This document shows, one piece after another, positions 1 to 11,829 of a stretch of DNA of 64,000 nt (position 1 is its first letter; the number at the start of each line of letters is the position of its first letter). Below the pieces are notes generated by a model, which saw only the letters and a program-made list of their open reading frames with translations, did not search any database and was not told the DNA's origin. Source of the DNA: Calendula officinalis (lineage: Eukaryota > Streptophyta > Magnoliopsida > Asterales > Asteraceae); NCBI GenBank assembly GCA_963853835.1, contig OY970820.1, positions 82,518,909 through 82,582,908 on the forward strand, in the 5' to 3' direction. A program made the position numbers and the translations under genes.

Positions 1-86
1 CTGCAAAACCAACCAACATTAAAACATTGTTAACTAAATCTAATCAGCAATAGGAAGATGAGTTCAAACAACTTATTATGGCAACG

Positions 87-184
87 TCAAGCATTAAATT
101 CTTTCAAATATTTCTGTTCAGCTCTAACAAATTCTAATGCATCCTTCAATTCAGCAATTTTCTCATTCAACGGGTCCAAATGAT
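87..184 (-). CDS. Possible exon of an unidentified gene running off the left edge (p24/emp24-like helix?)
   Basis: A minus-strand open stretch begins right after a good splice acceptor (TGTTTCAG at 185-192) and reads about 32 codons to a TGA at 87-89. The residues form a charged amphipathic helix (for example EKIAELKDALEFV followed by AEQKYLK), which resembles the membrane-proximal coiled coil of p24/emp24 cargo receptors. A second acceptor-like TTTTGCAG lies at 1-8, so the gene may continue to the left. No good GT donor is visible before the stop, so this is either the last exon of a variant or a decayed exon. The family assignment is a guess from the heptad pattern and upstream exons were not found. 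Confidence 0.3.
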
Positions 185-243
185 CTGAAACAATAACTAA
201 AATTTCATAAAATATATCTTCACAAGCTGCAATTTATTAGCCT

Positions 244-348
244 AAGATATGTAGATATGTTAGGCCCGTAGAATGTAAGAGGCCTGAGCCCATTATGGAT
301 GGGCTCAGGCCTCTTACATTCTACGGGCCTAACATATCTACATATCTT
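244..348. repeat. Near-perfect 50-bp inverted repeat with 5-nt spacer
   Basis: Positions 244-293 and 299-348 are exact reverse complements around a 5-nt spacer (294-298). The match continues outward with a one-base indel at 243. Directly right of the right arm is TATGGTATCAGA (356-367), close to the plant initiator Met-tRNA primer-binding site. The right arm could therefore be the 3' end of a small copia-type LTR and the left arm an inverted second copy. A foldback MITE is the alternative. Confidence 0.85.
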
Positions 349-352
349 GGCT

Positions 353-1740
353 AATATGGTATCAGATACAGAAATTTGCAATCAAACCATCTTCTCCTAG
401 ATCATGATCAATGGGGATGTGGCCAGTACTAATGAAGAAAGAAACAGTTTCAAAAGTTGAACAAGGATAATGGAAGCAAAATTAATCACACTTTATGATG
501 CATATTGTGATGATTAAATTAATAAAACGAAATACACTTCATTAACTGTCATTGATTGGCTGGCTATATTTGCTGCAAATGTAATAAAAAGCCCTAATAG
601 AGTTGGATCGTTGCAACCTGCAAAAGGAAAAGTGAAAAAATATTAAAAAAATAGAAACATCATAACTCAACAAATTTATTTCCCATGCCATTTTGTTTAA
701 CGTAGTCACCAATTTGGCGGCCATTAAACTAAATCAGTTGACAAAAAAGGTCAACAGTTAGATGGGAAAAAAGAAGAATAAAATACCTTACGAAAAAAAT
801 TACACTAAGACAAATTTATAATGCGGTGTCATAACTAAATATCTGTTATGTTCCTAACATTTTCACTCTCAAGAAGAAAGTCAACTACTTTTCGTCATCT
901 GCCTAACCAGTCGGAAATTAGCAAACATAAACAAAAGTTGAGAACATGGATTTCAAACACTAATGTGATCAAATTCAGCATCAGATCACAGAATTTAAGC
1001 AATTTCCAAATCGAATCAACTATACAACTAACGATTATTGTAATCGTAAGACTGTAGTCAATAGTTCAATACCTTAGTGCCTTCAAAAGTGATACAAAAA
1101 AATGTAACTTCTAACCTAAAATCTGACAACGAAATTGGAATTTAAACAGTTGGCCTCCTAAACGAAATCAACATACTTATTTACTGATATATACAATAAA
1201 ATGTAAGTTCTAACCAAATAACCAAATTAAGACTTGACATACTTATAATTATACGAAATCTACAGTTGGCCATATTAAATAAAACCGACCAAATATGAAA
1301 CAATAACCAAATAAAAAAATCTAAATTCTTACTTCAAGTTCGTTACTGCAGATTTCGAATCAGGAAATCTGTGTTTTGAATTCGTTATCATATGGAACTG
1401 TAGATTTCCTCCCGTCCATGTGCTGTATTTATAGTGTGAGGATTTGGGCAAGCTTTTAAGGAATCGAGGAGGCATTTGCACAGCAGGTTACTCATGGTTG
1501 AGGGAATCGAGGAGGCTTGAGAGAATCGATGAGGCAAGCGATGAAGCAATCACAGGGGAAAGATGAATGGTCGACTTGGGAAAATCGAGGTGGCAGGCGA
1601 TGAAGCAATCACGGGGGAGTGATGATAGGTCGAACAGCTGCAGAATGGATTCGAAGGCGAGATGGGGCCACTTAAGTCTTTAATTTGGGCTTGATCACAT
1701 CGCAGAATTCAATGATTCAAGTCTTTAACAGAATATGTTT
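353..1740. other. AT-rich intergenic stretch, no supported gene
   Basis: Only short open frames occur here, without recognisable domains. A minus-strand TATA-like TATAAATA at about 1429-1436 is followed by a short frame of 19 codons (start codon near 1417) and a GTAAGA donor-like site near 1333. This could be a promoter plus untranslated first exon for something to the left, but no exon joins it convincingly. Positions 1440-1670 hold an irregular direct repeat built on 'aatcgaggaggc' and 'gatgaagcaatcac'. Confidence 0.3.
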
Positions 1741-1760
1741 AGACCAAAACATGCAGACAT

Positions 1761-1840
1761 ACGCTAGATCAGTTGGTTTGGGCGTTGATATTCGATCTGA
1801 GGGTTCTTAGTTCGAATCCCTCTTGAGGCAATCTTTTTTT
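1761..1840 (+). repeat. tRNA-like / SINE-like Pol III segment
   Basis: An A-box-like stretch (GCTAGATCAGTTGG, about 1763-1776) is followed 33 bp downstream by a B-box match (AGTTCGAATCC, 1809-1819) and a T7 run at 1833-1840 that could terminate Pol III. The flanks do not pair as an acceptor stem, so it is not a working tRNA gene. A tRNA-derived SINE or tRNA pseudogene fits better. Confidence 0.4.
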
Positions 1841-1929
1841 AGCAAAAATAATAAATTCAAAAAATGGAAAGAATTTGGCTGAATTTTCAGCCGGCTATTT
1901 ATGGAAATGTCCTAAATGCTTTATAAGTA

Positions 1930-1930
<1 letters not shown>

Positions 1931-1997
<67 letters not shown>
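1931..1997. repeat. (TA)n microsatellite, about 33 units
   Basis: Uninterrupted alternating TA from 1931 to about 1997, directly upstream of a decayed LTR fragment. The length will be polymorphic and is a likely assembly weak point. Confidence 0.95.
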
Positions 1998-2000
<3 letters not shown>

Positions 2001-2004
2001 CGGT

Positions 2005-2360
2005 TTAGTTCATTCACTTAGCTGTTAGCTAATCCCCACCTCGTTGACTCTTTTGCAGGTTTATCTTTTGGATGGGTCAAGGGGTGTTTTAGGAATGGTT
2101 GACCAACACTCTGATTTTGATGAAGTAGTAATTGGACCGTCGGATGTTTTAACACTTCAAACTAAATTAGTGTTTTGGAAAATTATTGTAAAAGGCCTGC
2201 TATATATTAACTGTTTTTATGATGGTTGTTAATACTCTTCTGTTATTCTAAAAAAAAATCGGGTTTAAATTTGCGGTGTTACACATGTCGGAGACTGGGA
2301 GGGGCTGGTGTTCCCCTTCCAACCACACTGTGGTGCCTCTCCACCTTATCTCCACTTCAC
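2005..2360 (+). mobile_element. Decayed 3' part of a Ty3-type LTR plus leader
   Basis: The text from 2005 follows the same landmarks as the end of the intact LTR at 13835-14102: 'ttcattcacttagct', 'gctaatccc', a pyrimidine-rich CAGGTT, 'gatggg' and 'ttgacca'. It ends in 'tgcggtgttaca' at about 2272-2283. The next 60 bp hold a degraded primer-binding site and 'ggggctggtgttcc', matching the leader of the intact element at 14140-14153. This is therefore a truncated relative, with no coding region left. Confidence 0.7.
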
Positions 2361-3501
2361 CTCCACATCACCCAAACCATCACGCCAAATACTGACCGGC
2401 TTTCGGGTAATGATTAAGGATGGTTACAATATACCCAAAAGTACTTTTTAGTGCATAAAACTTTTTATACTCTTTTATTTAAGAAAGTAAAATGATTAAA
2501 ACATATCTACGAAGGCTATGGTTAAGGGTGGTTACCCGTTTTCTTTGTTCATCTCTAATTTTGGTGGTTAAAGTACAATAATTTAAGCATGATAAAACTA
2601 ACTCCTAAACATTATGCTTAGCTAGAACCTTGAAAAATTATTTACTTATTTTAGTAAAATTTGTAATTATATATGACATACTAGATATCTATAATAACTT
2701 AGACAAATAGTGTTGTGGAACCAAAACTACCCATTTCCCAACCCGAGCCACCCATTTTCTTACTTTATGTTTGTGCAGATATTATTTCCCCTGGGGAAAA
2801 TTTCGATGATGATATATGCTGGACCGGTATTTCTGCTAGTCTTTTTGTGGCTATATTGTATACGATACCGAATTGTATTTTATTAAAGCGAATTTGGTGT
2901 GAAAATGTTGAAATTATGTGAATAGACTTTAATGCTTGTTGTGACTATGAAAGATGGCATATTCTTTTGAATACTTCCTTGTTCTCTACGTTTGGTTGCT
3001 CAGTTTTGCAACCTATTTATAGTGTTTGTGCGGATGCCAAAAGCACCATCTAGTAATAACCCATTAGTTAGGGCATTTGAAATGATCTCCTACACCTATC
3101 GTTTTTCTAGGTATTCATTTATTAAATTTAGGAGAGGTTCCGAAACAATTACGACAACGGTTGGATTACGTAATTCACAAGCAAAGTTCGACCAGGAAAC
3201 CGTTATATGCAATACCATTTTGAAATAGTGCAAATGCCAAAGAAAAAACACTCTTGTTAGTTTAGTGCAAAAGCTAACTTTTTTTTGAACAACAAGCAGC
3301 GCACGTCAGCTAACCCTCCAACTGACACTAAACTGACGTACCCATGACAACAATACATCTTCTCATCAATTTTTTGGGACCCACCATTACAAAATACACA
3401 CACAAAAAATACCCCATTGGGCCCCACCTACCAACTCACGGCTCCCTCCTTCACCGTCTCCAAAGTGGCGCATTGCAACTGGCGGCTTTAAGGGACGGAT
3501 G
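2361..3501. other. Non-coding stretch, nothing recognised
   Basis: AT-rich sequence with isolated open frames (for example about 2715-2921 and 2992-3228). They show no recognisable motif and have no neighbouring exons in phase. I see no repeat boundaries here. Confidence 0.4.
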
Positions 3502-3509
3502 GTGCCAAT

Positions 3510-3876
3510 TAGGGGTGGCAATTCAGGTCAAACAAGTTAAACGGTTCAAACATGTCAAAATTCTGTTATTATTACACAAATTCATAACAAAATACTAAAC
3601 ACTAAATTACTAAGTAACATTTTTAATTTTTATCTAACTATTACTTACGTTTTAACTAGTAAACTATAAATTAAGTATAAATATTATAAAATATATTTTA
3701 ATAATTAAACGGGTTGACGGGTCGACCCATTTAAATTATCATTGACCCAAACCTAACCTGTTTAATAAACGGGCCAGCTGACTCAACCTGAGACTGACCC
3801 AATTATTTTTTACCCCAACTCAAACCTATTTATTTTCGTGTCGGTTTCAGGTCGGGTAAAAAATTTGCCACCCCTA
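3510..3876. mobile_element. hAT-type MITE, TIR TAGGGGTGGCAA, perfect 8-bp duplication
   Basis: The element begins TAGGGGTGGCAA at 3510 and ends with the exact complement TTGCCACCCCTA at 3876. It is flanked by identical 8-bp direct repeats GTGCCAAT (3502-3509 and 3877-3884). An 8-bp duplication with short TIRs is the hAT hallmark. The interior is non-coding and carries inverted 'gggttgac/gacgggtcgaccc' text. Length is 367 bp. Confidence 0.9.
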
Positions 3877-4512
3877 GTGCCAATGGTATCCCCAACTGAG
3901 GGGATCACTCACGGTGAAGAAACAGTGCCTTTGGCACGAGTCTAAGGGCTCAATATTAACAGAAATACTCTTAAAAACATCACAAATAACAAAAGTTTTA
4001 CTTTAGCTTAAATTTTTGTCGTCTAAGATGTTATTTTCTACAATATTTCCTACATAACTTAGTTATTTTCTAGATTTCCGTAACTATGTATTTAGAAAGT
4101 TATTTTAATTGTTGGATAACATAACTACACATTCAGTCATTTATAAAAGTTATTTTAGGATGGATTCGGTGAAAACTATTTCTAAATACAAATACGGACA
4201 AAATTAGCCTCCATAAATAGACAATGTTGGTCGAATTCCTGCCAATATTAGACACTCTTACACATAAATATACACAAATAATAAAAGATGTAGAAGAGCC
4301 ATTATCCTAACTCGATTAATAGCTAATGATTAATTCAAATTCACAATTATTAGCGTGAATTAGCATATACTAAACAAACCATACTGGCATACTTGCATCA
4401 TTAAATTCATTACACAACCTTGTAATTATGAACTTTCTAAACCCCACCACCCCCAGTCCTTTACAATACTTATTAACCGTAATTCCCCCAAAATTATAAC
4501 TAATTCACCTTC

Positions 4513-7500
4513 TTATGGTAGCCGAGCTAGCTTTTTTTCAGCTACAATAGACAAAAGTCTGGAGACACCTTGTGTCCACATGTCATATTCTCTTTGGCTC
4601 CTACATTCAAACTCCACTATTCCACGAATAGTGGTCCTCAGCCCAAAGTACCGCCGCTGCTCACCGCCTTCAAACAAGTGCCGCCCTGGCCATGCCTGAA
4701 TATTCTTGCAAACCTCCAAAACCACATCTGAACAATATTCAAATCATTAACACACATAATTTCGTTAAAAAATCACATTTTTTTAAACCTAAAAATACTC
4801 TTACTTTTCTTCTTTTTGGTGATGGTAGAGCCAACGTGTTTGCTTTTCATCTTTACCATCACTTCACCAGACCGGTGGATATAAACCGATACAATTTTCC
4901 AATGAAGATCACCTAAATCCGATACAATTATTATGAATATGTAGTTATTATAAATGTTTTAATTTTTTTAACGTTTTTCTATGATTTATTGCAAAACTCG
5001 GGTTTAAATTCTTACCGTTACGTGTGCGTTTGAGAAGCTCGCTACCACGAGCAAGGAGTTCTTGATTACAAACACCGAGAAAGTTTTCTTCGGGTAAAAG
5101 CTCCTCATTAAAACCACTACTTTTTCCATGGTTTTTGTTTACTTTGATCCCTCTGTCAACTGGAATAACTGCTGCTATATTCCATACTTCCTTTAATGCC
5201 CTTGCTTTTAAAGTAGCCGCCCCACGTAAAGCTACAAGAATAATGAGTTTTTAACGCATTAATACATTATACGGTACAAACTTATATTGTATGTACGGAC
5301 AGTTTTGATTTTGCCACTTATTTTATAAATGTTTACCTGTGGCAGCAGCAGCAGTGAGAGTTAATATATCTCCATGAGACTTAACATTAACAGCCGAATT
5401 AACAGCAGCCACCAGGTGCTCACGTTCAGCCCCCATGGCCTCTGCAGCCTCCACACATTGGGCGGCAACCAGGGTGGCGGCAGAGGCCACCGCCATGTCT
5501 GTTTTGGCCATCTGCTCGTCTTTCCGGGAGGCTGATGCCGCCGCAGTGGCGGCAGCAATGGTGGCCACAGCTGCCGCCACTCCGGCGACAGAAACTGCTG
5601 CATGGACTTGGGCATTGTGGGCTCTGGTTTCTTCTTTTTTCTTCTCTCTCCTTTCTTTTAACCACCTTCCAACTGTTTTTCCTGCAGGGGTGGTGCTGCC
5701 GCCTGCAACGTAACCGCCGCGTGTATTGGCGAATAGGGGTTGTAGAGTGTTGTTTGCTCGGAGATACTGGAATACAATACAAACTCGGACTTCAGTATAC
5801 CTTTCACAAAGAAGTCAACGTTTGACTTTTGAAAGTCAAAGTAATCATTTTACAACTTCAAAATAGACATTATTTCTGGTTTGGGTTGACCACCAACACT
5901 TTTATTATCACCTATAAAATTTTATATACAATCATATTTGCTATTAAAAATGTAACTGCAAATTTTTATTTTAATAATTAACTAATTCAATTTTAAAAAC
6001 TAAAACATGATATATTTCAAATTTGGCATTAAACAGAGATTTTGGACCGTAGTTTAAAGGACCCCATCAATAAGTTACAGGAACTGTTGAACAGACAGAG
6101 AGGACAAGAGACAACTGTGATAGATATAGCAAGCAGTCAGATGATTGGTAGGTAAAAAAAAAAAGGCAGGTAAAACAATTTATATATATTTTGTAAAATT
6201 AAAAAAAAATGTTTTTAATAAGTAAAAAAAATATCAAATAATAATAATTATGGTTTAGAAGAGTCTTTAAGGTTTTTATAGAATTTGTATTATAAATAGT
6301 AATCACTGAAAATACATATCTTATGGGTAGATATCATTTTCTTTAAAAGCCAACTCCAAAATAGTATACTTATGGACCAACTTGTACATAATATAGTAGA
6401 ATTTGTACAAAATGTTAATTCTGATTATTTACAAAATATGCTACAAGAAGACAAGAACAGTTCATTTGTGTTTTAGGAAATAAAGTTATTTATAAGTAAG
6501 TACAGACTAAAACTGATTTTTTCTTTTTATATATTTTTTTAGTTAATTAATGGTTAACAAAATTTGATAACATACAAATATTTTATTTCCATAATTCCAT
6601 CTGTGGGCATATTTATTTATTTAATTATGACATAGATGTTATCCTATCAGTTATTAAGTAGAGAAGAGTACTTGCATTTATGATTAGAGGGTAAGGAAAA
6701 ACCCTAAATGAAAGCAAACTTGACCTGACAGCTGTCTAAACACTACTCATGTCTTTTCAGAATTTTATTAATCAAGATTCTCAAATCTTCATATCTTTCA
6801 TTTATTTATTTTCTCTCTTCCAATTCTTCATTAAAAGAAGTTATTAATTCCTTTTCCAAAAAGCAAAAATTACTAAATCCACTCAACATGTTATCATTTC
6901 ATTTCTACTTTAAAAAGGTTCTGCCTTTTAAGTGTTTGTTTTAGCATTTTCAAACTAGACTAGTGCTTATAACTATATGGTGTTTGTTTATGAGTTTCTT
7001 TCAAGCTCATAAACAAGTAAATTACCATTGTACTCTCTAGTTACTAATATAGGCAAGGATAAAAGGGTAAAATTGTACGAAGTATATTTCAAAGTAGTGT
7101 GTATGGAAACTTTTGATACTTTAGAGTTTGTACATTGCCTTTGGGATTTTTCAAATTCACATGTGAAAAAGTTGAAGCTATTGGTAATCAACACTTTACT
7201 GCTTTAGTGGGACTTGTACCTTGTGCATTGAACAACATACAAAAATCAATTAGGGAAGGATCTAAAGCCTTAAAAAAGAGTAGCACAGATTCTTTGCTTC
7301 TTTAGGTGTATACTCGCTTTCTATCTTTTACATGAAAAAACTACGCATAAGATAGATCCCACAATCCCTAAATGTTCTTAACTAATCTATATCTTAACAG
7401 TAACAAAGCAGATGAAAATATTTAGATAATTAAACCAATTTTCAATTAAAAAAAAATGAACGATAAATGATTTATGGACCACTAATTTAGTGATTTTGAC

Positions 7501-8128
7501 TATTTTATTTACGATTGTAAATTACAAACAAACTCACAAAATGAAGCTAAAAGTAAAAGCTGATCAAAGGTCCTGTCGACTTCAAGTAAAATAAAGGTAA
7601 AGTTTATTGCCGGCGATCGGAGGTGCCTACCCCTAAACTACTTACAGAGTGACGATGCTGACGTCATACGGCGCCTCTCGCTCTGACTTTTTAATCAGTT
7701 TCCAAAAGAAGTTTATACTTCTATATGATCACAATAATTGCATCGTCTTTCAAATTTTGCATTTCTTTTAAAAATATTTCAATTAATTTTAGGATTTCTA
7801 GTCAAAAAGCAAAAAGTGAGAGAGACAATAGTTCAATTTGAGAAAGACTAAAGCAAACGATGAACAAACAAGTAGTCAATCACACACATAAACACTCCTT
7901 TTTCAACTTTTATTTTGTGCCCTAAAATTTATAAAATTAAGGAAAAAGAGGAATTACCTTAACGACGTCGTCGTAGTCATCGGAAGGTGATATCGGTGGA
8001 CTGTCGGTTTCCTCCGTGAGCGTCGCATTTAATGGTCCACTGCTGTGTGACAGCCTCCCTGATGCTAACGGCGAGATATCCTGTCCTCCCCAATAGACCC
8101 CATTTATTTTTTTTGTAAATATTTTATA

Positions 8129-8175
<47 letters not shown>

Positions 8176-8904
8176 GAAATTAGATATACCAGCAACAAAT
8201 AATATCAATATCATTATGATCCAAAATTAATTATCAACTAACAAAATCGTTAAAATTACAAAGAGTAGTATGCCCTTGAATAAATCTATTACTTCTATTT
8301 ATTTCTACAGCTTAAATAAAATTATAGAATTTCACTTTGATAATCATTAAAAATCCCCGCCAAAATTATTTCATCTTTCGAACATTCAAATAGCATGATT
8401 TACAAATTATAAGTCACACTTTTTTGGAAAATTATTCGATAATGATTTCAAATTGTTCACGTAAAATATATGATTACGATTATTACATTATCGAATATTT
8501 ATAATATTCTCCGTCGTAAATTACAAGGAAAAGAACACTGTTTTATTTTGATTTATAAGAGAACTTACGGATTGAGACATGATGCGTTCAAGCACAAGTT
8601 GTGAAGTAGCTGACGACGCGAAGGAGAACGTGTTTCCAGAAAGCAATGCGGCGGCGGCTGATTCCTCAGGCAGCTCAACACCGGACAGACGGTTGTTATC
8701 CGGCACGGAGACAGAGTTTTCACCAGAGTCAGTAGGATGAGCAGATTTTGGAACCAATGGAGATAGCGGAGAATGACGAGTTTTTGAGACCTGAAGAGCA
8801 GCAGCGCTCCATGATCTCGACAAAAACTCCATCGGCTGCCTTGGACTCTCCGGCAGCTGAAAACCGCCGCCGCTATGATTCTGTTCCTGCCAGATAGTTT
8901 CCAT
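4513..8904 (-). CDS. VAN3-binding protein / FORKED-like protein (DUF828 + plant PH domain)
   Basis: Exons on the minus strand: 8569-8904, 7958-8080, 5337-5766, 5016-5231, 4805-4912 and 4513-4727. All junctions are GT-AG with phases 0,0,1,1,1, giving 475 residues with ATG at 8904 and TAA at 4513. In order: PMEFLSRSWS near the N-terminus, FSFASSATSQ and DRIM-like ERIMSQS, SGRLSHSSGPLN, SDDYDD, GRWLKERREKKKEE, an alanine-rich helix ending in AAAA (about 200-297), then a C-terminal PH-like domain with KSKHVGSTITKKK, AWPGRHLFEGGEQRRYFGL and EYDMWTQGVSRLLSI. This order is that of the plant VAN3-binding/FORKED1-like family, which in Arabidopsis binds phosphoinositides and links ARF-GAP VAN3 to auxin-efflux carrier trafficking and vein patterning. 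No lesion seen. Intron 2 is long (2191 bp). Confidence 0.9.
5767..7957 (-). other. 2.19-kb second intron of the VAN3-binding-protein-like gene
   Basis: AT-rich intron bounded by GTAATT (donor, 7957 downward) and TTCCAG (acceptor, 5767-5770). It contains no supported gene or bounded transposon. The only GC-rich patch (about 7600-7680, with 'gccggcgatcggaggtgcc' and 'acggcgcctc') could be the remnant of an insertion, but no terminal repeats were found. Confidence 0.6.
8129..8173. repeat. (TAA)n microsatellite in intron 1
   Basis: About 15 uninterrupted TAA units lie within the first intron of the VAN3-binding-protein-like gene, about 50 bp upstream of exon 2 on the gene strand. That is close to the polypyrimidine/branch-point zone, so length change could affect splicing. 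Confidence 0.95.
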
Positions 8905-8994
8905 TTTTTTTTTCCAGGAAAAGACAAAAGGTTTATGATGGGTTCTTTTGTTAATATTTGATTTTGGGCGTTTTTTACGCTCTTATTTTTAGAG

Positions 8995-9001
8995 TTTTAT
9001 A
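8995..9001 (-). promoter_or_regulatory. Candidate TATA box of the VAN3-binding-protein-like gene
   Basis: On the minus strand TATAAAA sits about 90 bp upstream of the start codon at 8904, a plausible core-promoter position. No transcript evidence is available. Confidence 0.4.
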
Positions 9002-9004
9002 GAA

Positions 9005-10322
9005 GGACGGTGTGTGGAAAATTGGAAATTATAGGGTCAAGTCGGGTCGGGATTATTGTTTTGGTTTCGACCCGGTCAACAATTTTCCCGCTCGTAAATT
9101 GAGATTTCTCTTTCCGCAACTCGTTTTCATTGGTAACGCAATGGGGCCCACACATTTCAATGTATTGAAGAAATTCCACGTGTAATTCCTCATGTCCTAC
9201 AGCTTACATAACATTAATGCAGTGTGTACAAGTGTCTACAGCTTAATAACATTAACGGGTATCAGAATCATTATCCCTTGTTCCCCTGCTTGCAAAAAAT
9301 GTCCTTTTCGTCAATGAGAACGATGTAACACCGATCGAAGACGACGGAGAATGAGATTCTCGCGGTGGCAGAAACAGTAGCAGTAGTATCAACATCACCG
9401 GCCGACCAATCATTCCGATCGATCCGACATTCTGATCTGATCATGTCTCCCTGCAAATACTTTTTGTACCATGATAAATCCAAAACAAAGAAATACTACT
9501 ATATGATATGAAGCGTGCCTCTGTTTCATGACATCGATCGTATTTCTGATCGGAGCAGTTGGATTTTCAGATGAAAAAAGGGACATTTATCAGCTTTCAC
9601 TGTTTTACATAAATAAAAAAGCGGAAAAGTGATTGGCGGTGGACCATGAATTCCGACGATCTAAAGAAAAACAAAGTGTACTCTGTACGTACCTTTATTC
9701 CCTTTGTCTTGATCCCAAATTTGGTCTCGATATAAAGTGTTTGGTTAAATTGAAAGAAATTTTTAACTTCAGGCCTAACTATGTTTGTTGGTGTGTTACT
9801 AAATCACTAAAGTTCGTGTTTTTAAGGAGGTTTTCAGTTTATTAGTTTACATAAGCATATAAACTTTTTAAATAAACTTTTTCTAAACACCAAGCTAATG
9901 AGTGTGAGCTCACACGTGAACATATAATTATTGTTAAATCAGATACAGCCTAAGTAACCGAGATTTTGTTTGACGAGTGGTGTGTTTTTTGCGACAATGA
10001 CTTGAGAAGAAATAACCGAGATTCAAGCTAAAGGTAATCAAGATTACAACGTGTTTGATGATTTGACGTTATAGAAATTCTTTTTTTGTTTGATTTCGGT
10101 AGTATTCTTAAAATTATATAGTTGTTCTCATTATCTTGAACTCGTTGAACTCGTTTACTTGGTTAACTCATAAAAATCCTAAGTGTACGATTTCATAGAT
10201 TGATATTTTAAAAATGCATTGTAATTTTTATTTTACCTTTTTGCTACACACTAGTTTTATACTAAAATTGATGTTAAAAAGAACTACAACACATCATTTT
10301 ATAGAAAGTTGCTTATAATAAA
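9005..10322. other. Upstream intergenic region
   Basis: Sequence upstream of the VAN3-binding-protein-like gene. A minus-strand open frame at 9271-9483 has an acceptor-like TTTGCAG near 9450 but no recognisable domain, so it is not called. The rest is AT-rich. Confidence 0.4.
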
Positions 10323-10352
10323 CTAGATTCATAGCCCGCCGGGATGGCTGGA
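10323..10352 (-). mobile_element. Helitron-like 3' terminus (minus strand)
   Basis: Read on the minus strand the sequence goes CCGGCGGGCTATGAATCTAG and then T, ending at CTAG (10323-10326). This matches the end of the Helitron at 32939 (CGGGTTATGAAGCTAG). The hairpin is short and imperfect. The 5' end should lie to the right, but no TC-type start was recognised there. Confidence 0.5.
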
Positions 10353-11674
10353 CATGCTTTGAAAAATAAAAGGAAAATACAAAAAAAATTAAGAAATCAT
10401 ATAGTAATCTATTATTTAAACGATGATAACGTGTTTTGATACATATCACTAATTGTACACAACAATTTAGAGACGAAATAAAATTTCTTTGTATACGACA
10501 ATTGTTGTTGAGTTAGTGTAATTGTCATCTTGATCGCAACAAATAACTTTTAATCATACCTTGCTCTTAACTTTCATTAATGTTGAATGTATTTTAATTC
10601 AGAAATATCATAAAGGAGAAAATCTCACATAAAATTTAAAATTCCGGAAATATTAACCGTATGTTTGCCTTGTTATATTCTTTAGAAACTTTAATGGAAT
10701 TCCTATTTTATAAAAATTCTTAAAATCTCTACTATATTTTAGATAATCAAATCGTTTGAATTTAAATTTTATTCAAATTTGAATTCATTTAAATTTTTGT
10801 ATTTTAAAAGTTTTTAAAAATATAATAAAGATTTTAACAGGAATTCCAGCCATATATTTTAGGATTTCTATTCAAATTTAAATTTAAAAATTTAAATTTT
10901 GAAATCATCCAAATGACTAAAAGGTCATTTCAGTCAACATCACACGTCATCAAAAGGATCAATCAAACGATGGGAATGAACATGTTATCATAAAATTGTC
11001 ATGCTTAGCTCCGTATAGTATATTGTAATTTAGTTTGAAATTATACACTCCGTATATATTTATTGTGATTTATCTTTTATTAAAATTTATGTGATAATAA
11101 TGAAAATGTTACCAAGTTAATAATAATGCTATATACTTGGTCTGATATTTATAGTCAGTAAGAGTAGATATCCGAAACTTTTAAAACCAATATACCCGAT
11201 AATTAAACATCTAGTTAATATTAATTTTTAAATTAAATTTTGCTGGATTTAGGAAATAATAAACAATACTCATTTTATTTAATTACGAACATAACATTTC
11301 CTGATCATACAAAATTTGGATCATTACATTTTTAAATCATAATACTTTTGGCTCATAATATGTTTGAATCATAACATTGTTTAATTTCAAAATTTAAGAC
11401 TATACTCATTTTGTGGAGAATTTAATTTTAAGAACTTTGACATCTTTAAATTTTTTGTTTACAAAAAAAAAAATAAAATAAATTTATGATCAAAATACGA
11501 AGTAGGTGGACTTACAAAAATTAGTATAATTAAATTTAAGTTTTGAAATCGCCGACTAAAAAACCCTTTGACTTGTGACATTACTTGCAATTATGAGTCA
11601 GCAAAACATGCCAAATAGAAGTGACTAAATAGACACGTCGACAAATTGGAATCAAATATAGGCTTCATATATAG
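10353..11674. other. AT-rich stretch
   Basis: No gene supported. Positions 10750-10905 are rich in alternating 'aaattt/tttaaat' blocks able to fold back on each other, flanked by 'ggaattcc'-type motifs (about 10697 and 10840). This could be an old MITE without clear ends. Confidence 0.35.
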
Positions 11675-11829
11675 GTGGAGATCAGGGGCGGATTTACTAC
11701 ATAGCACACGGTGGCACATGCTACAACTCGAAAAAATTTCGTTACGATAAATTTTCGGGACTTTTTTATCGTTATAGCATTTTAAATACATTAATATATA
11801 TCCGAAAATGCGAAATAAGACATATCCAT

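Noticed and set aside
542..724. 60-codon minus-strand frame starting MAAKLVTTLNK
   Set aside because: Contains a strong acceptor (CTTTTGCAG) in its middle and no domain; possibly exon scraps but not supportable.
5361..5825. Several open frames of 84-118 codons on both strands
   Set aside because: Shadows of the alanine-rich third exon of the VAN3-binding-protein-like gene; the GCC-repeat codons leave other frames open.
9271..9483. 70-codon minus-strand frame with an acceptor-like site
   Set aside because: No recognisable domain and no partner exon in phase.
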